The notes: a model not told the origin generated them from the sequence alone. 64,000 nt of DNA from Cordylochernes scorpioides (GCA_030710605.1 CP092870.1:50729921-50793920), one strand, 5' to 3'. Shown: positions 35,335 to 45,590, counted from the first letter of the stretch. Translations and numbers: made by a program.

Positions 35335-36214
35335 TTAGCTCAACTCTTTATCTATTACAGAGTTTTATTTATTTATCCTCAGTTTGTACAAAGTACATTA
35401 CATATGATGATGTAATGACACATGTCAATAATGAGTATAATTATTTACAGATGTCTTTATTATACAACTTGAAAATCTTGTTATATTATATACAATATGG
35501 AGTTGTTGGTTTAAATTACCATATATATGGTAATTTAAGCCAACAACCCCATGTATATAACTTATAACAAGATTTTAATGTTGTATAATAGAAACACAGC
35601 TGTTAATGATTATACGTATTATTGACATGTGTCTTTACATCATCATATGCAATGTAATTTGTACAAAGTGGATAAATAAATAAAATCTGTAATAGATTTA
35701 AGAGTTGAGCTAAGCAAGAGATGGAAGTCATAACGTCAAAATCAGATATATTTACAATTCCCACGACAAGACCACCCACACTGTCACATGTGGTGGAATG
35801 CAGAGACCCCTCTCACACCTGGACATGCAAAGCCCCCTTTCTCAGAAACGGCCCCCTGTCACATAAGGCCCCCCGTCTTTAACCTATAAATACAATCACT
35901 TTACAGTCACTTGACAGTTTAGTTCACCCTTAGCGCGAGCTCTCGTCGGTTGTCACCAAGGTCCTCCTCATTCACCATGTAGACTAGTAAGGACTCTTCT
36001 ATCTCCATCTTTCGCTCCTAGCTCAACTTTTATCTGTTAACGGAACTTTCTTAGTACCATTGTGTCTTCGTTTTTTGTGTGGACATTCCCAAACTTTCCA
36101 CTCTGCCTCGACCACGACTGCCTGTATTTTGTGAGAACTTTTAAAGGTCTTCCAAGGTGCAGAGAGGTACTGGAAAACTCTACACAAGGCTTACCAGAAC
36201 TTCAACTTATTTCA
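35335..36214. mobile_element. Inverted LTR pair of family C
   Basis: A plus-strand LTR starts tggtaatttaagcc at 35528 and runs to about 36214. A truncated minus-strand LTR (35521 down to about 35335) faces it across tatata. The plus LTR contains a GC-rich segment with repeated ggccccc motifs and the stretch tataaatacaatcactttac near 35885, a possible promoter. No internal domain is attached. Confidence 0.7.
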
Positions 36215-36400
36215 GTAGTCGACATCAAACTCAACAAATTATTACAGTGAGTCGACAGGATTCTACAGGAGTCACCAGAACTCTTCACATTATTTCAGTA
36301 GTCGACAGGATCAATTATTTCAGTAGTCGACAGGATTCTCTCTACACAGGAGTCACCAGAACTTCAACTTATTTCAGTACAACAAGAGCTACCAGGATTT
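36214..36400 (+). repeat. Tandem post-LTR motifs of family C
   Basis: Four AGTCGACA(GGAT) motifs, at about 36216, 36249, 36300 and 36324, are interleaved with gagtcaccagaac and attatttcagt. This looks like a primer-site region repeated several times after the LTR. The same motif occurs singly after other LTRs. Confidence 0.6.
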
Positions 36401-36409
36401 CTCTAATTA

Positions 36410-36570
36410 TTACATATATATATTTATATATATCAATAATTAAAAAGGTATATATTGGATCAAAATATCATTTATTTTACCAATATTTCAGTTGGCTGAA
36501 CGCCAGCCTTTATCAAAGTGATATAACATATTTAAAATGTGTCAACAACAAACTCAGCGCCACATAACGT
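36410..36570 (-). mobile_element. Family F5 half element
   Basis: Contains ggcgttcagccaactgaaat on the minus strand, with the F5 outer end, then caaactcagcgc. It carries a hammerhead-like core (minus, about 36480-36520). It is bordered by a TA tract on the left. Confidence 0.55.
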
Positions 36571-36724
36571 CCACAGAATTAAGTTTTTAAAAATATTTTG
36601 TTATATTCAATGGGGAGAAAAAAATTGATATTGCCAATGACTACCTGTACTCTGTAAGAATTGTTAAAGTCTCTCGGTTACTACTGGTTTGACCCTTGTT
36701 ACCATTAATATATATATATATATA

Positions 36725-36881
36725 TTAAAAATGAAGAAGGTATTCCTGACCACGAGCACATGTGCTTTTTAGATGGCAGTGCGCCATCTAGTGGAGCAAA
36801 AATAAATTAAACGTTTATTTAACCTGTTCCCTGATATTTGGCCAACCCAATTTTTTGATAAATCAAGAAAAGCAATCCACG
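36725..36881 (-). mobile_element. Family F1 half element ending at the ribozyme cleavage point
   Basis: On the minus strand it begins CGTGGATTGC at 36881, directly after a TA tract, and continues ttttcttgatttatca to ctccactagatggcgc. In the intact F1 copy at 13229 cleavage is predicted immediately before CGTGGA. The whole 5' half of the ribozyme is absent. The left side also ends in a TA tract (36711-36724). Confidence 0.6.
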
Positions 36882-36989
36882 AATATATATATGTGGTGAG
36901 ATCCTGTTGACTCTTGTAGAATCCTGTCGACTAAATATGTGATGAGGTATCCAGTCGACTTAAACTATGGTGTGAGTCCCTGTTGACTC

Positions 36990-37681
36990 TCGCTATACTG
37001 TGTTGACCGAGTGAAACAGTCAGGATGGGGAGTTTTCCAGTACCTCTCTGCACCTTGGAGGACCTTTAACAGTTCTCACAGAGTACAGGCAGTCGTGGTC
37101 GAGGCAGAGTGGAAAGCTTGGGAATGTCCACACAAAAAACGAAAACACAGTTGCACTAAGAAAGTTCCGTGAACAGATGAAAGTTGAGCTAGGAGCGAAA
37201 GATGGAGATAGAAGAGTTCTTACTGGTCTACATGGTGGATGAGGTGGACCTGGGGTACAACCGACGAGGGCACACGCAGATGGTGAAGTGACTGTATTTT
37301 TGGTTAGGACGGGGGCTTTATATACCTTTTCTGAGAAAGGGAGTTTTGCATTTCACCAGATGCAAAGAGTGTGGATCGTCTGGTGAAATTGGACACTGGT
37401 GCCGTCCTGACAGCTTCCAATCAATCTTTAGATGTTGTTTTGTGACTTCCATCTATCTCGAATTTAGACGTTTTTGACTTCTATCTCTTTAGTTCAACTC
37501 TTAATCTATTGCAGAGTTTTATTTATTTATCCTCAGTTTGTACAAATTACATTACATATGATGATGTAATGACACATGTCAATCATGCGTATAATCATTT
37601 ACAGATGTGTTTCTATTATACAACATGAAAATCTTGTTATATAAGTTATATACAATATGGGGTTGTTGGTTTAAATTACCA
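36990..37681 (-). mobile_element. Minus-strand LTR of family C
   Basis: Starts at 37681 (minus tggtaatttaaaccaacaac). It mirrors 35528-36180 including gtggacattcccaa and cgaccacgactgcctgta, at clearly less than full identity. It is followed on the minus strand (36894-36985) by three diverged post-LTR motifs. Confidence 0.65.
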
Positions 37682-38072
37682 TATATATATATGTAGTAAT
37701 GTAGTTTATGCTGTTGGATGAATGCAGCGTGGCATGTTGGTTAGAAGCAGTCGTGGTTGTTGAGCGATGGGTGGTAAGGACACACAGGAGACAGGATCCA
37801 GAGGCAAAAACCCGTGAGGAAATAGATCGGGGAGGAAAGATAGAAGGTCCCAGAACAACCCCTAGAACAACTGGCGTCGAGGCCACCTCGGTGAGAACTG
37901 AACTTTGATCATCCCGTCTAGCCGCTTATAGTAAGATAAGTCCCCTAGGGGAGAGAATGAAGTCGTGATACTTGTTTACCAAGGGGGTTGTTTGTTAACC
38001 TCGCTATCTTCCCTCTTTCCTTGTACTCCCACACAGGCCATTTTATTTTACATATTTCCAAGTATTATGACA

Positions 38073-39762
38073 GATGTTCCCCCTTTCAAAGAAGAATTTG
38101 TGCAGGAAATTCTTCGAGGGTGTGGGAAATAATTTGGCTATGTACAAATTAATTTTATGTGTAGGTTAATATGGTACAGAGTGTAGGTATGGACAATCAT
38201 AGCTATGTACAATATGGATACGTGAATGAGGAGGTGAAGAGAATGGAAAGGTGGAAAGTAAGAGAGCTGTAAAGTAAGTGGTTCAACATTCTAAAATGAA
38301 CAAAGGAAGCCATTAGAAAGAGGCTGGAGCAAATAGTCATCTATGCAGCATTCGTCAACAAAACGTATTGAGACATTTTACAGAGATACTTTAGAATGAA
38401 GGAGATTGATTAGCAGACAACTTATGTGCGGTTCTCTTGATGACACTAAAATTAATAAATTTAACAAATAATGGACATGCACGTACGTGAAAAAGACCTT
38501 CGGGGTCGAGTGAGAAAAAAAAGTGGACCTTTGCGGTCAATTGACAAAAAATAAGACCTCTGAGGTCGAATGGTTGAAGAAAAAAAAAAAAGCCTTGACT
38601 TTCAGAACCTAAGTTTCAATGTAGGAATAGATACACTGCAGAAAGACTGAGAGGTTCAGCGAAAATTTGGTCATTGGTTCATAAAAACATAAGTTGATAT
38701 ACGAAAAATTAAAGAACAAGAGTTTTTTTTTTTTTTCAAGAGCGATGGTGAAGGATAAGAAAAAATTTCGAGAGAACATGTTATTAAGAAGGAAATAAGG
38801 CATTGTAAGCTTGAAAGGTTGTGGCATGATATCTGAGAATTGTCCATTAATTGAATTATAAATGAAAGATATGTATGATAAATATAGAAGGCAAATTTTT
38901 AAAACAAAAACAAAAAACATAAGTAAAAGTGACTTAAAAGTTGAAATAAATTTTGAAATTTGAAAAAAAGTGTGCGTGTGGTGGGGATTAAATTAAATGA
39001 GATTTTAAAATTAACAATGAATAATAATAAAATATAAAAGTTGGTCGAGGTGAAATTAAAATTGTATTGGAGTTAATAAAAGGTTGAGGGGGGGGGGGGG
39101 ATATATAAAAATAAAAGACTAAATACATATTGGTTAACATGTTGGAACAAAAAAAAAAGAAATAATTTTTATGTAAAAAGATTGATATGCCCCATGCCCA
39201 TTTAAAGTCGTATATATGATGTATGTTGGCGAGAGAGAATTTTTTTTTTTTTTACTGATATTCAAATACAGTAGATACATTGTTTATGAAGTTTCAGGTA
39301 GAAATGGTACTACAGTGTGGACACGATTTTAAGAGAGAAAAAAAAATGGTCACAGGTGAATGAAAAGTGAGATAATTTGGTTGATTTGATAAAAAAAAAA
39401 AAGTTCACGCTATGCCATGATGTGATAGTACCACACATAAGTTGTTGTAAATTTGGGGTTACTCTCTGGTGACCAGTTTGATTAAGGGAACATTAACAGT
39501 AAATATTAATTTTAAAAAATGTAGTAAATTTAAACATAAAATGGGCATATTATGGTTTTAAAATTGATATGAGATAAGTTATTTAGAGCATAAACTGTGC
39601 TAAGTGGGCTAACATGGATGTGATATATATAACAAGCAAAAATGTAAACGGACGAAATCAAAATAAAGTTAAACACTCACTGTTGATGGGTTTCTTTTGG
39701 ACTTCGAAGCTGGGTTGTGTTGAAGACTTGGAGAGCTTCGGGGTCACAGATTGAATCTTGGT
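38073..39762. other. Non-coding 3' part of element D
   Basis: AT-rich with many A, T and one G homopolymer runs (near 39092), and only short frames. No protease, RT or integrase motif was found on the minus strand. Three repeated phrases ending gacc-t-gaggtcgaat lie near 38500-38570. Confidence 0.6.
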
Positions 39763-41388
39763 TCATGTTGGAAAGTCCCGAGGGGGAATGTGGTTGCCGT
39801 ACATGGCGTGTAGACGAGTCCGCGGGACGTAGGCGGCTTGATCCGCTCGTGGTGGCGTAGACTGGCAAGGGACGGCGTTGTTGGAAGAAATTGTTCCAGT
39901 GGGGTTTTGTATTTCTCTAATACTGTCGGAATGCGTTGGTTCGAAGTCACCAAAACTCTCGTAGCATATCTCCTCACTGAGACTGGGGCTGTCTCGCTTG
40001 TCCGGCGTGCTAGAGTCACTGAGGTCTGTGTCCTCTAACAGTAGGCGGTGGTCATGTTGAGGGTTCTTGGACATCTCATCTTCCACAGTCAGCTCATGTA
40101 GATCAGGGGTAGTGGGCTCTTGGGAAGTATGTGCAATTGGGACTTGGGAAGTCTGTTCAATTCGGACTTGGGAAGTCTGTTCAATTTGGGCTTGGGAAGT
40201 CTGTTCAATTGGGACTTGGGAAGTTTGTTCAATTGGGACTTGGGAAGTATGTTCAATTGGGACTTGGGAAGTCTGTTCAATTTGGACTTGGGAAGTTTGT
40301 TCAATTGAGACTTGGGAAGTATGTTCAATTGGGTCTTGGGAAGTCTGTTCAATTGGGACTTGGGAAGTTTGTTCAATTGGGACATGGGAAGTCTGTTCAA
40401 TTCGGACTTGGGAAGTCTGTTCAATTTGGACTTGGGAAGTCTGTTCAATTGGGACTTGGGAAGTCTGTGCAATTGGGACTTGAGAAGGTGCGACGTGAAA
40501 AATTTGGGACGTGGCTATTGGTTTTGTAATAGCTTGCTCGATGGGATGGATTTGCGCATCCCGGCGAGAAGACCTCTGTTCAGGGGTCTGTACCTGGTGG
40601 AGGAGAGTATTGTCGGCGGCGAATGGTTGTTTACGACATTGTTTGTTGCAATGATTCTGGCCACAGCACCGACATGGTGAAGATGGCAGGCTGTTTGCAC
40701 CGTGGGAAGACCTGGGTTGAAATCTCTGGGTGCTGGTGTAGGGTCCCGAGATATAAGGTGGACCACTGCTCGCTTGGCGGGTCGTGGGCTGGGTATATTC
40801 CCGAATCCTTGTTACCCTTTGATACCACTCGGTTAGGGAGGTTGGCGGTATGATCCTTACTAACTGTTGGTCCCCGAAGGGTAGTCCTTCGGTCAAGGTT
40901 TCCAAGATAGTCTCTTGGGGCAGGCCTAGTTGTAGCCCCATGGCGGTCTTGGTGCGGTAATATTCTTCTAAGGACTGATCTTGTAGGCGCAGGGCGAAGT
41001 ATTTCGAGTAGGTGACTTCGCTGGTCGAGGGGTAGAGATCCAGCAAGGTGTCTCTCGCCTGGAAGTAGTTCCGAGTGTCCAGCCGAAGCTGGTGGAAGTA
41101 TTGCAAGGGCTGTTGGACCAGGAACAGCGGCAGTCTGTCTAGTTTTTCGGAAGCGGAGAGTCCAGCTCGGTCCGCTTGGTTGTCGTAGGTCTCGAAGAAG
41201 CTTTGTGCTGGATACGTACCATCATACTTGGGCACCTCTAAGTCTTGACGGGCCTTTGGGCGGAGATTTTGTAAGGCAATTGTGAGCTGGGTTACCAGGT
41301 TCTCCAGAGTGATTGGGGCGGAGGGAAGCTCCACTCTCTCGTCGATCTGACCTACCTCCGATGGGGTCTGGTCCTTGTCCTTGTTCAT
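39763..41388 (-). CDS. Intact retrotransposon gag with octapeptide repeats
   Basis: 541 codons starting MNKDKDQTPSEVGQIDERVE, only 13 bp after the LTR. Residues about 50-215 form a capsid-like gag domain (PKYDGTYPAQSFFETYDNQA, then LDLYPSTSEVTYSKYFALRL). A zinc knuckle CRCCGQNHCNKQC of spacing CX2CX3HX4C follows at about residue 250. Then come about 15 copies of an 8-residue unit, consensus QVPIEQTS (plus-strand 40120-40490). The C-terminus is acidic and Ser-rich. Gag should package the element RNA in a cytoplasmic particle. The open frame contrasts with the broken genes nearby. No protease is fused. Family assignment rests on motifs only. Confidence 0.8.
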   Translation of the reverse strand: MNKDKDQTPSEVGQIDERVELPSAPITLENLVTQLTIALQNLRPKARQDLEVPKYDGTYPAQSFFETYDNQADRAGLSASEKLDRLPLFLVQQPLQYFHQLRLDTRNYFQARDTLLDLYPSTSEVTYSKYFALRLQDQSLEEYYRTKTAMGLQLGLPQETILETLTEGLPFGDQQLVRIIPPTSLTEWYQRVTRIREYTQPTTRQASSGPPYISGPYTSTQRFQPRSSHGANSLPSSPCRCCGQNHCNKQCRKQPFAADNTLLHQVQTPEQRSSRRDAQIHPIEQAITKPIATSQIFHVAPSQVPIAQTSQVPIEQTSQVQIEQTSQVRIEQTSHVPIEQTSQVPIEQTSQDPIEHTSQVSIEQTSQVQIEQTSQVPIEHTSQVPIEQTSQVPIEQTSQAQIEQTSQVRIEQTSQVPIAHTSQEPTTPDLHELTVEDEMSKNPQHDHRLLLEDTDLSDSSTPDKRDSPSLSEEICYESFGDFEPTHSDSIREIQNPTGTISSNNAVPCQSTPPRADQAAYVPRTRLHAMYGNHIPPRDFPT

Positions 41389-41805
41389 CCTGTCGGCTCT
41401 CTGTAGTAATGTAGTTTATGCTGTTGGATGAATGCAGCGTGGCATGTTGGTTAGAAGCAGTCGTGGTTGTTGAGCGATGGGTGGTAAGGACACACAGGAG
41501 ACAGGATCCAGAGGCAAAAACCCGTGAGGAAATAGATCGGGGAGGAAAGATAGAAGGTCCCAGAACAACCCCTAGAACAACTGGCGTCGAGGCCACCTCG
41601 GTGAGAACTGAACTTTGATCATCCCGTCTAGCCGCTTATAAGCCGCTTTTAGTAAGATAAGTCCCCTAGGGGAGAGAATGAAGTCGTGATACTTGTTTAC
41701 CAAGGGGGTTGTTTGTTAACCTCGCTATCTTCCCTCTTTCCTTGTACTCCCACACAGGCCATTTTATTTTACATATTTCCAAATATTATGACATATATAT
41801 ATCAT

Positions 41806-42185
41806 TCGATATTAAAAAGGCATATAATGGATAGAAATATCATTTATTTTACTAATATTTCCATTAATCAAGGTATTATAACATATTAATGTATGTCAAC
41901 AACAAATAACCGCACATAACGTCAATAAAGTTAAGTTTAAAAATACTTTTGCTTATATTCAATAGAGAGGAAAAAAATTGATATATATTTTTATTTTATG
42001 GAATTTTTTTTTTTTTTTTGTAAAATAAGGGTGTGAATATTTTAAATATTAACAATATTGTTATAATACTTTGATAAAGGTTGACGTGCAGCCAACTGAA
42101 ATATTGGTAAAATAAATGATATTTTGATCCACTATATGCCTTTTTATTTGAAGATTTATTTATGGATTGCTCTATTTTCAATATA
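41806..42185 (+). mobile_element. Family F5 foldback element with core
   Basis: Starts in a TA tract with ggcatataatgg. The right arm has ctttgataaaggttgacgtg and cagccaactgaaatattggt, and the end is ggattgctctattttc followed by TA. The right arm carries a hammerhead-like core at 42067-42109: stem I TACT/GGTA, core TTGATAA, GAAA. A T-run lies near 42006-42020. Confidence 0.6.
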
Positions 42186-42189
42186 TATA

Positions 42190-42362
42190 TATCAATCGAT
42201 AATAAAAAGACATATATTGGATAGAAAAAAATAATTTATTTGCCAATATTTCGGTTGGCAAAACGCCAACCTTTGTCAGGGCATTGCAATTTTGTATAAA
42301 CAAACTCAGCGTCGCATAGGGTCATTATATTGTTATATAAATAAACTATAGGGCGCTGAGTT
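42190..42362 (-). mobile_element. Family F5 element, second, abutting a mariner fragment
   Basis: A foldback with caaactcagcg and cgctgagtttg arms near the centre and the F5 stem-loop at 42242-42282. It ends at gagtttgttcata, where truncated mariner sequence begins. Confidence 0.55.
42242..42282 (-). ncRNA. Hammerhead-like core, best F5 copy
   Basis: Minus strand: stem I GCC/GGC, core CTGACAA, one extra A, a perfect 7-bp stem II GGTTGGC/GCCAACC around GTTTT, GAAA, TATT. Only G8 (to A) deviates from the hammerhead core. Compared with 19591, stem I changes from TACC/GGTA to GCC/GGC and keeps pairing. Confidence 0.55.
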
Positions 42363-42363
42363 T

Positions 42364-42950
42364 GTTCATAACACCAAAGAAACCAAGGATAACAGCTTCT
42401 GCTGGAAAAGTGCTATATACTATTTTTTGGGACAGTTAAGGATAAATCTTAGAAGATTATCTTCCTAAAGGCCAAATAGTTAATAGCATAGTTCATTCTG
42501 AACTTCTTGGAAAAAAATTAAAGACAAAAATTCGTTCCAAAAGTTGTGGTTTGCTGAGCAAAGGTGTTTGCCTACAGCATGATAATGCTCGGCCCCATGT
42601 GGCAAATCTAACCATTGAAACCATCAATAAATTAAATTTTAAAGTTCTAATTCATCCCTCTTACTCTCCTGATTTAGCTCCGAATGATTATTATTTATTT
42701 GGACACTTAAAAAGATTTTTAAGAGGCATGCCTTTCAAGACTGAAGATGAGGTTAAAAATGCGGTGCATGGATGGCTTACCCAAAACACACAAGATTTTA
42801 TCTTAAAGGAATTTACAAGCTACCTGACCTCTGGAAGAAGTGTATAGAAAAAGGAGGGAGTTATGTAGAGGATTAAAAAATGAAATCGTATTTTAGTTTG
42901 CACTTTTTTTAACTTAATCGTTTTTTATTGATCAACCAGACATCCTTGTA
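42364..42950 (+). pseudogene. 5'-truncated mariner transposase, second family
   Basis: One frame reads KPRITASAGKV, FWDS, then DYLPKGQIV, HDNARPHVA (second catalytic Asp intact) and PSYSPDLAPNDYYLF (third Asp), ending at TAG near 42847. Two in-frame stops lie near 42440. The first Asp and the N-terminal DNA-binding region are missing. The right terminal repeat ends accagacatccttgta at about 42950. It is distinct from the mariner at 26896. Confidence 0.75.
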
Positions 42951-42952
42951 TA

Positions 42953-44203
42953 TATACACTCATGGACAGAACTTAAATAAGTTGTACCTTTCAGCATGTA
43001 AATCGGGATTGAGACAATAACTCTGAAAGATGTTACAGTGACCTTTATTGAATACACACGAGATAACCAAGTGTGTTTACACTCATGGAAAAAGCTTAAG
43101 GAAGTTGTACTTTTCAGCATGTATATCGGGTTGAGACAATAACTCTGAAAGATATTACAGTGACCTTTATTGAAGACACAAGAGATAACCAATATACACT
43201 CATTGACAAAACTTAAGGAAGTTGTACCTTTCAGCATGTATATCGGGATTGAGACAATAACTCTGAAAGATATTACAGTGACCTTTATTGAAGGCACATG
43301 AGATAACCAATATACATTTATGGACAAACCTTAAGGTTGTTTTACTTTTTAGCATGTATATCGGGATTGAGACAATAACTCTGAAAGATATTACAGTGAC
43401 CTTTATTGAAGGCACATGAGATAACCAATATACACTTATGGACAAACCTTAAGGTTGTTTTACCTTTTAGCATGTATATCGGGATTCAGACAATAACTCT
43501 GAAAGATATTACAGTGACCTTTATTGAAGGCACATGAGATAACCAATATACACTTATGGACAAACCTTAAGGTTGTTTTACCTTTTAGCATGTATATCGG
43601 GATTCAGACAATAACTCTGAAAGAAGAGGGTCGGTGGAAGAGTGGTCAACCGTAAACAGTTGGTTTTAGATCGCTACGACCCAGGATCGAATCCCGCATT
43701 TGGCACCTTTTTCTAATTAAAAAGAAAAAATGCTCCAATTACTCTCGATTCTTCCCAAATTCAACCCCACCAATGAGTGCAAGTGATCAAACGAAGCTTT
43801 GGCACATTTTTATGTGCAAAGTAAGAACTGATTTTCACATGTTAGGCATGTGGTGTACTTACAGTAAAAGCGGTCGCTAACTACCTACCATGATTATCTA
43901 GGCCTGTACCACGTGCACTAGGGATAATACCTGTAAATGCACAGTCAAACTGATTCTCACATATGTATATATGTGGTGCACTTACAGTAAAAGCAGTTGC
44001 TGAATACCCACCATGATTATCATGGCCTGTACCACGTATACTAGGGATACAAAAAAAAAACTGAAAGATATTTGATACACAATGTCCTTCGTTGAAGACA
44101 CACGAGATAACCAAGTGTAAACAAAATTGCCTCTGTCTCCTTCAAAAAACAGAAACCGGCGATATCAAATATTGTCCACTTCCTTCTGTTTTGTCCATGA
44201 GTG
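42953..44203. repeat. Array of the ~118-bp unit, block 2, in a TIR-bounded element
   Basis: About six units like those at 31853. The outermost sequences, atacactcatggacagaac on the left and its inverted partner gttttgtccatgagtgtat on the right, are inverted repeats, so the array lies inside a small Tc1/mariner-type element. A SINE 1 is inserted in one unit (43625-44060). Confidence 0.75.
43625..44060 (+). mobile_element. SINE 1 with target duplication
   Basis: A full tRNA-like head (tcggtggaagagtggtcaac, B-box around 43683-43694), then the body, with its second half present twice (about 43830-43915 and 43925-44040), and an A tail at 44051-44060. The 8-bp duplication ctgaaaga flanks it (43617-43624 and 44061-44068). 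It is the clearest SINE 1 copy here. Confidence 0.8.
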
Positions 44204-44204
44204 T

Positions 44205-44665
44205 ATAAGCAGTTATGAGTCATACATACAGTCTTATAGAAAGAAAAGAATTTGAGATTTTTTAGCCTATACTCTATCATCTTTATTATGAAGAAAAAGT
44301 GCAAAGCCTTAGAATAACTGACCCAAAGGGTTTTCCCAGAGAAAAAGGAAAATACCAAAAAAAAAAATCGATAGGAAATTTGAATATTCCAATTTAGTCG
44401 CCTAAGATGAAGAACTCAGAGATGATCTATGGCTCTATTTGTGTCGGATTCGATATCTCGTCTGATATTTTTCTTCTATCTTGCCAATAGGCTCCTTCAA
44501 TCAACCATTGTTGTTGTTCTTATATAATTGTCACAGAATAAATAATCTGTTTTAGCTTATTCTGCAAATCATCATCAATGCTGCATCATCATTCTGTTGC
44601 TAACTCAGAATTTTATTCAGTTTGTTGATATATCTCTCGAGTTGACAATTCAGTAAAATAATTCC
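44205..44665. other. Unrecognised spacer
   Basis: No long frame, terminal repeat or recurring family seen. Confidence 0.5.
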
Positions 44666-44680
44666 TTGTATCACACACAC

Positions 44681-45062
44681 ACACACAAAGCCTTTATTAG
44701 GGACTTGCCCCATACAGATTCTCCCAATTGGGTAAGGTAATCATCATATTGTGTTATTTACATAGGTAGTGAAATTGAACTGGCTTTACTCTTCGTCTCA
44801 AAGTCATTCAATTGTTGACTGGTCCTTACATAGTGATGATCTAAAAAATGTATAGTAAGCTATTGCCTTAGATTTGTTTGCTGATATTTTTGAAAGCAAT
44901 ATGTAGGGTGAAGTGTTGGTACATTTAATTTGTTGATATAGGGCCTTCCTCTCTGCATCAAGGGCTGTACAATTAAGCAGGTAATGGGGGAGTTCTTCAG
45001 TAATTTCCTTGTCACACAGTGTATTTATTAGGGTTTTGGGCTCAAACGCCAGAACGTGTTTT
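44681..45062 (-). pseudogene. LINE 3' end with ORF2 C-terminal zinc motif, copy 1
   Basis: The minus strand reads LCDKEITEELPHYLLNCTAL, the cysteine/histidine motif found C-terminal to many LINE reverse transcriptases. The first Cys of the motif is changed to Asn compared with the copy at 59784. It ends in a (TG)n tail (44672-44688 on the plus strand as acacac). The insertion is 5'-truncated. Confidence 0.6.
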
Positions 45063-45224
45063 TTTTTAAGACTGTAAATAGTATTCTCGATTGAGCTATG
45101 TATCGTTTGACTGGTAAAGGGAAATCATCGGTTAGGTAGCATTCTGTTTCTATTGACGTATGGAAATTTTTATAATGTGGGTAAAGTTTTGAATATAATC
45201 TCTTGTATCAAAATAAGGTAAAAT

Positions 45225-45400
45225 ATATCAGACCTCCAGGGAAAAGTGTATTTTCAAAACATTTTTCTAGCTTTCAGGCACGGACGCCCATCTACAGGAG
45301 AAAACTTGGTATAATTCTCCCGTAGAAGAGCGTTTGTGCCCCAAATGTTTTGAAAATATACTTTTCCCTGGAAGCCTGATATATTTTACTCAATATATAT
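45225..45400. mobile_element. Family F4 foldback element
   Basis: The arms atatcag-(a)cctccagggaaaagtgta and the complement at 45345-45390 enclose two facing copies of the F4 core. Inner sequence is caaaacattt/aaatgttttg. Confidence 0.65.
45270..45303 (-). ncRNA. Hammerhead-like core, F4
   Basis: Minus strand: TTTTCTC, CTGTAGA, T, stem II GGGC/GCCT, GAAA, GCTA, GAAAAA. Stem II differs from the GGAC/GTCC of other F4 copies but still pairs, which is compensatory. A6 is U as in all F4 copies. Confidence 0.45.
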
Positions 45401-45499
45401 CTCGGTTTGATTAATCTATCTGAAAAACTTGTAAATACTTTATTGTTATAATACATTATATCATACAATATAATATTGTATTTATATTATATTGTATGA

Positions 45500-45590
45500 C
45501 AAGTCGGTGGACGAGTAGGTAACCCCCTCGATTCCCGACAGTCATGAACCGGGATTGAATCCCACGTTAACATTTTGTTTAATATGTGAA
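45500..45590 (+). repeat. tRNA-like sequence, probable SINE head
   Basis: tcggtggacgagtaggtaac followed by a B-box-like gggattgaatccc, with Ser/Leu-type similarity. It lacks a paired acceptor stem. It is likely a diverged SINE 1 head and not a tRNA gene. Confidence 0.4.

Larger units (their letters stand above)
37690..41793 (-). mobile_element. Gag-only LTR retrotransposon D
   Basis: LTRs 37690-38072 (383 bp) and 41402-41793 (392 bp) are nearly identical apart from a 9-bp duplication and single changes. TA tracts flank both. On the minus strand, AGCCGACAGGATG follows the 5' LTR and contains the gag start codon. The only gene is an intact gag. The remaining 1.7 kb to the other LTR has no pol. 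A recently moved element that depends on other elements for RT and integrase. Confidence 0.85.

Noticed and set aside
40067-40529. Plus-strand frames with repeated Leu/Gly or Cys/Ile motifs
   Set aside because: They are antisense to the octapeptide repeats of the gag in element D.
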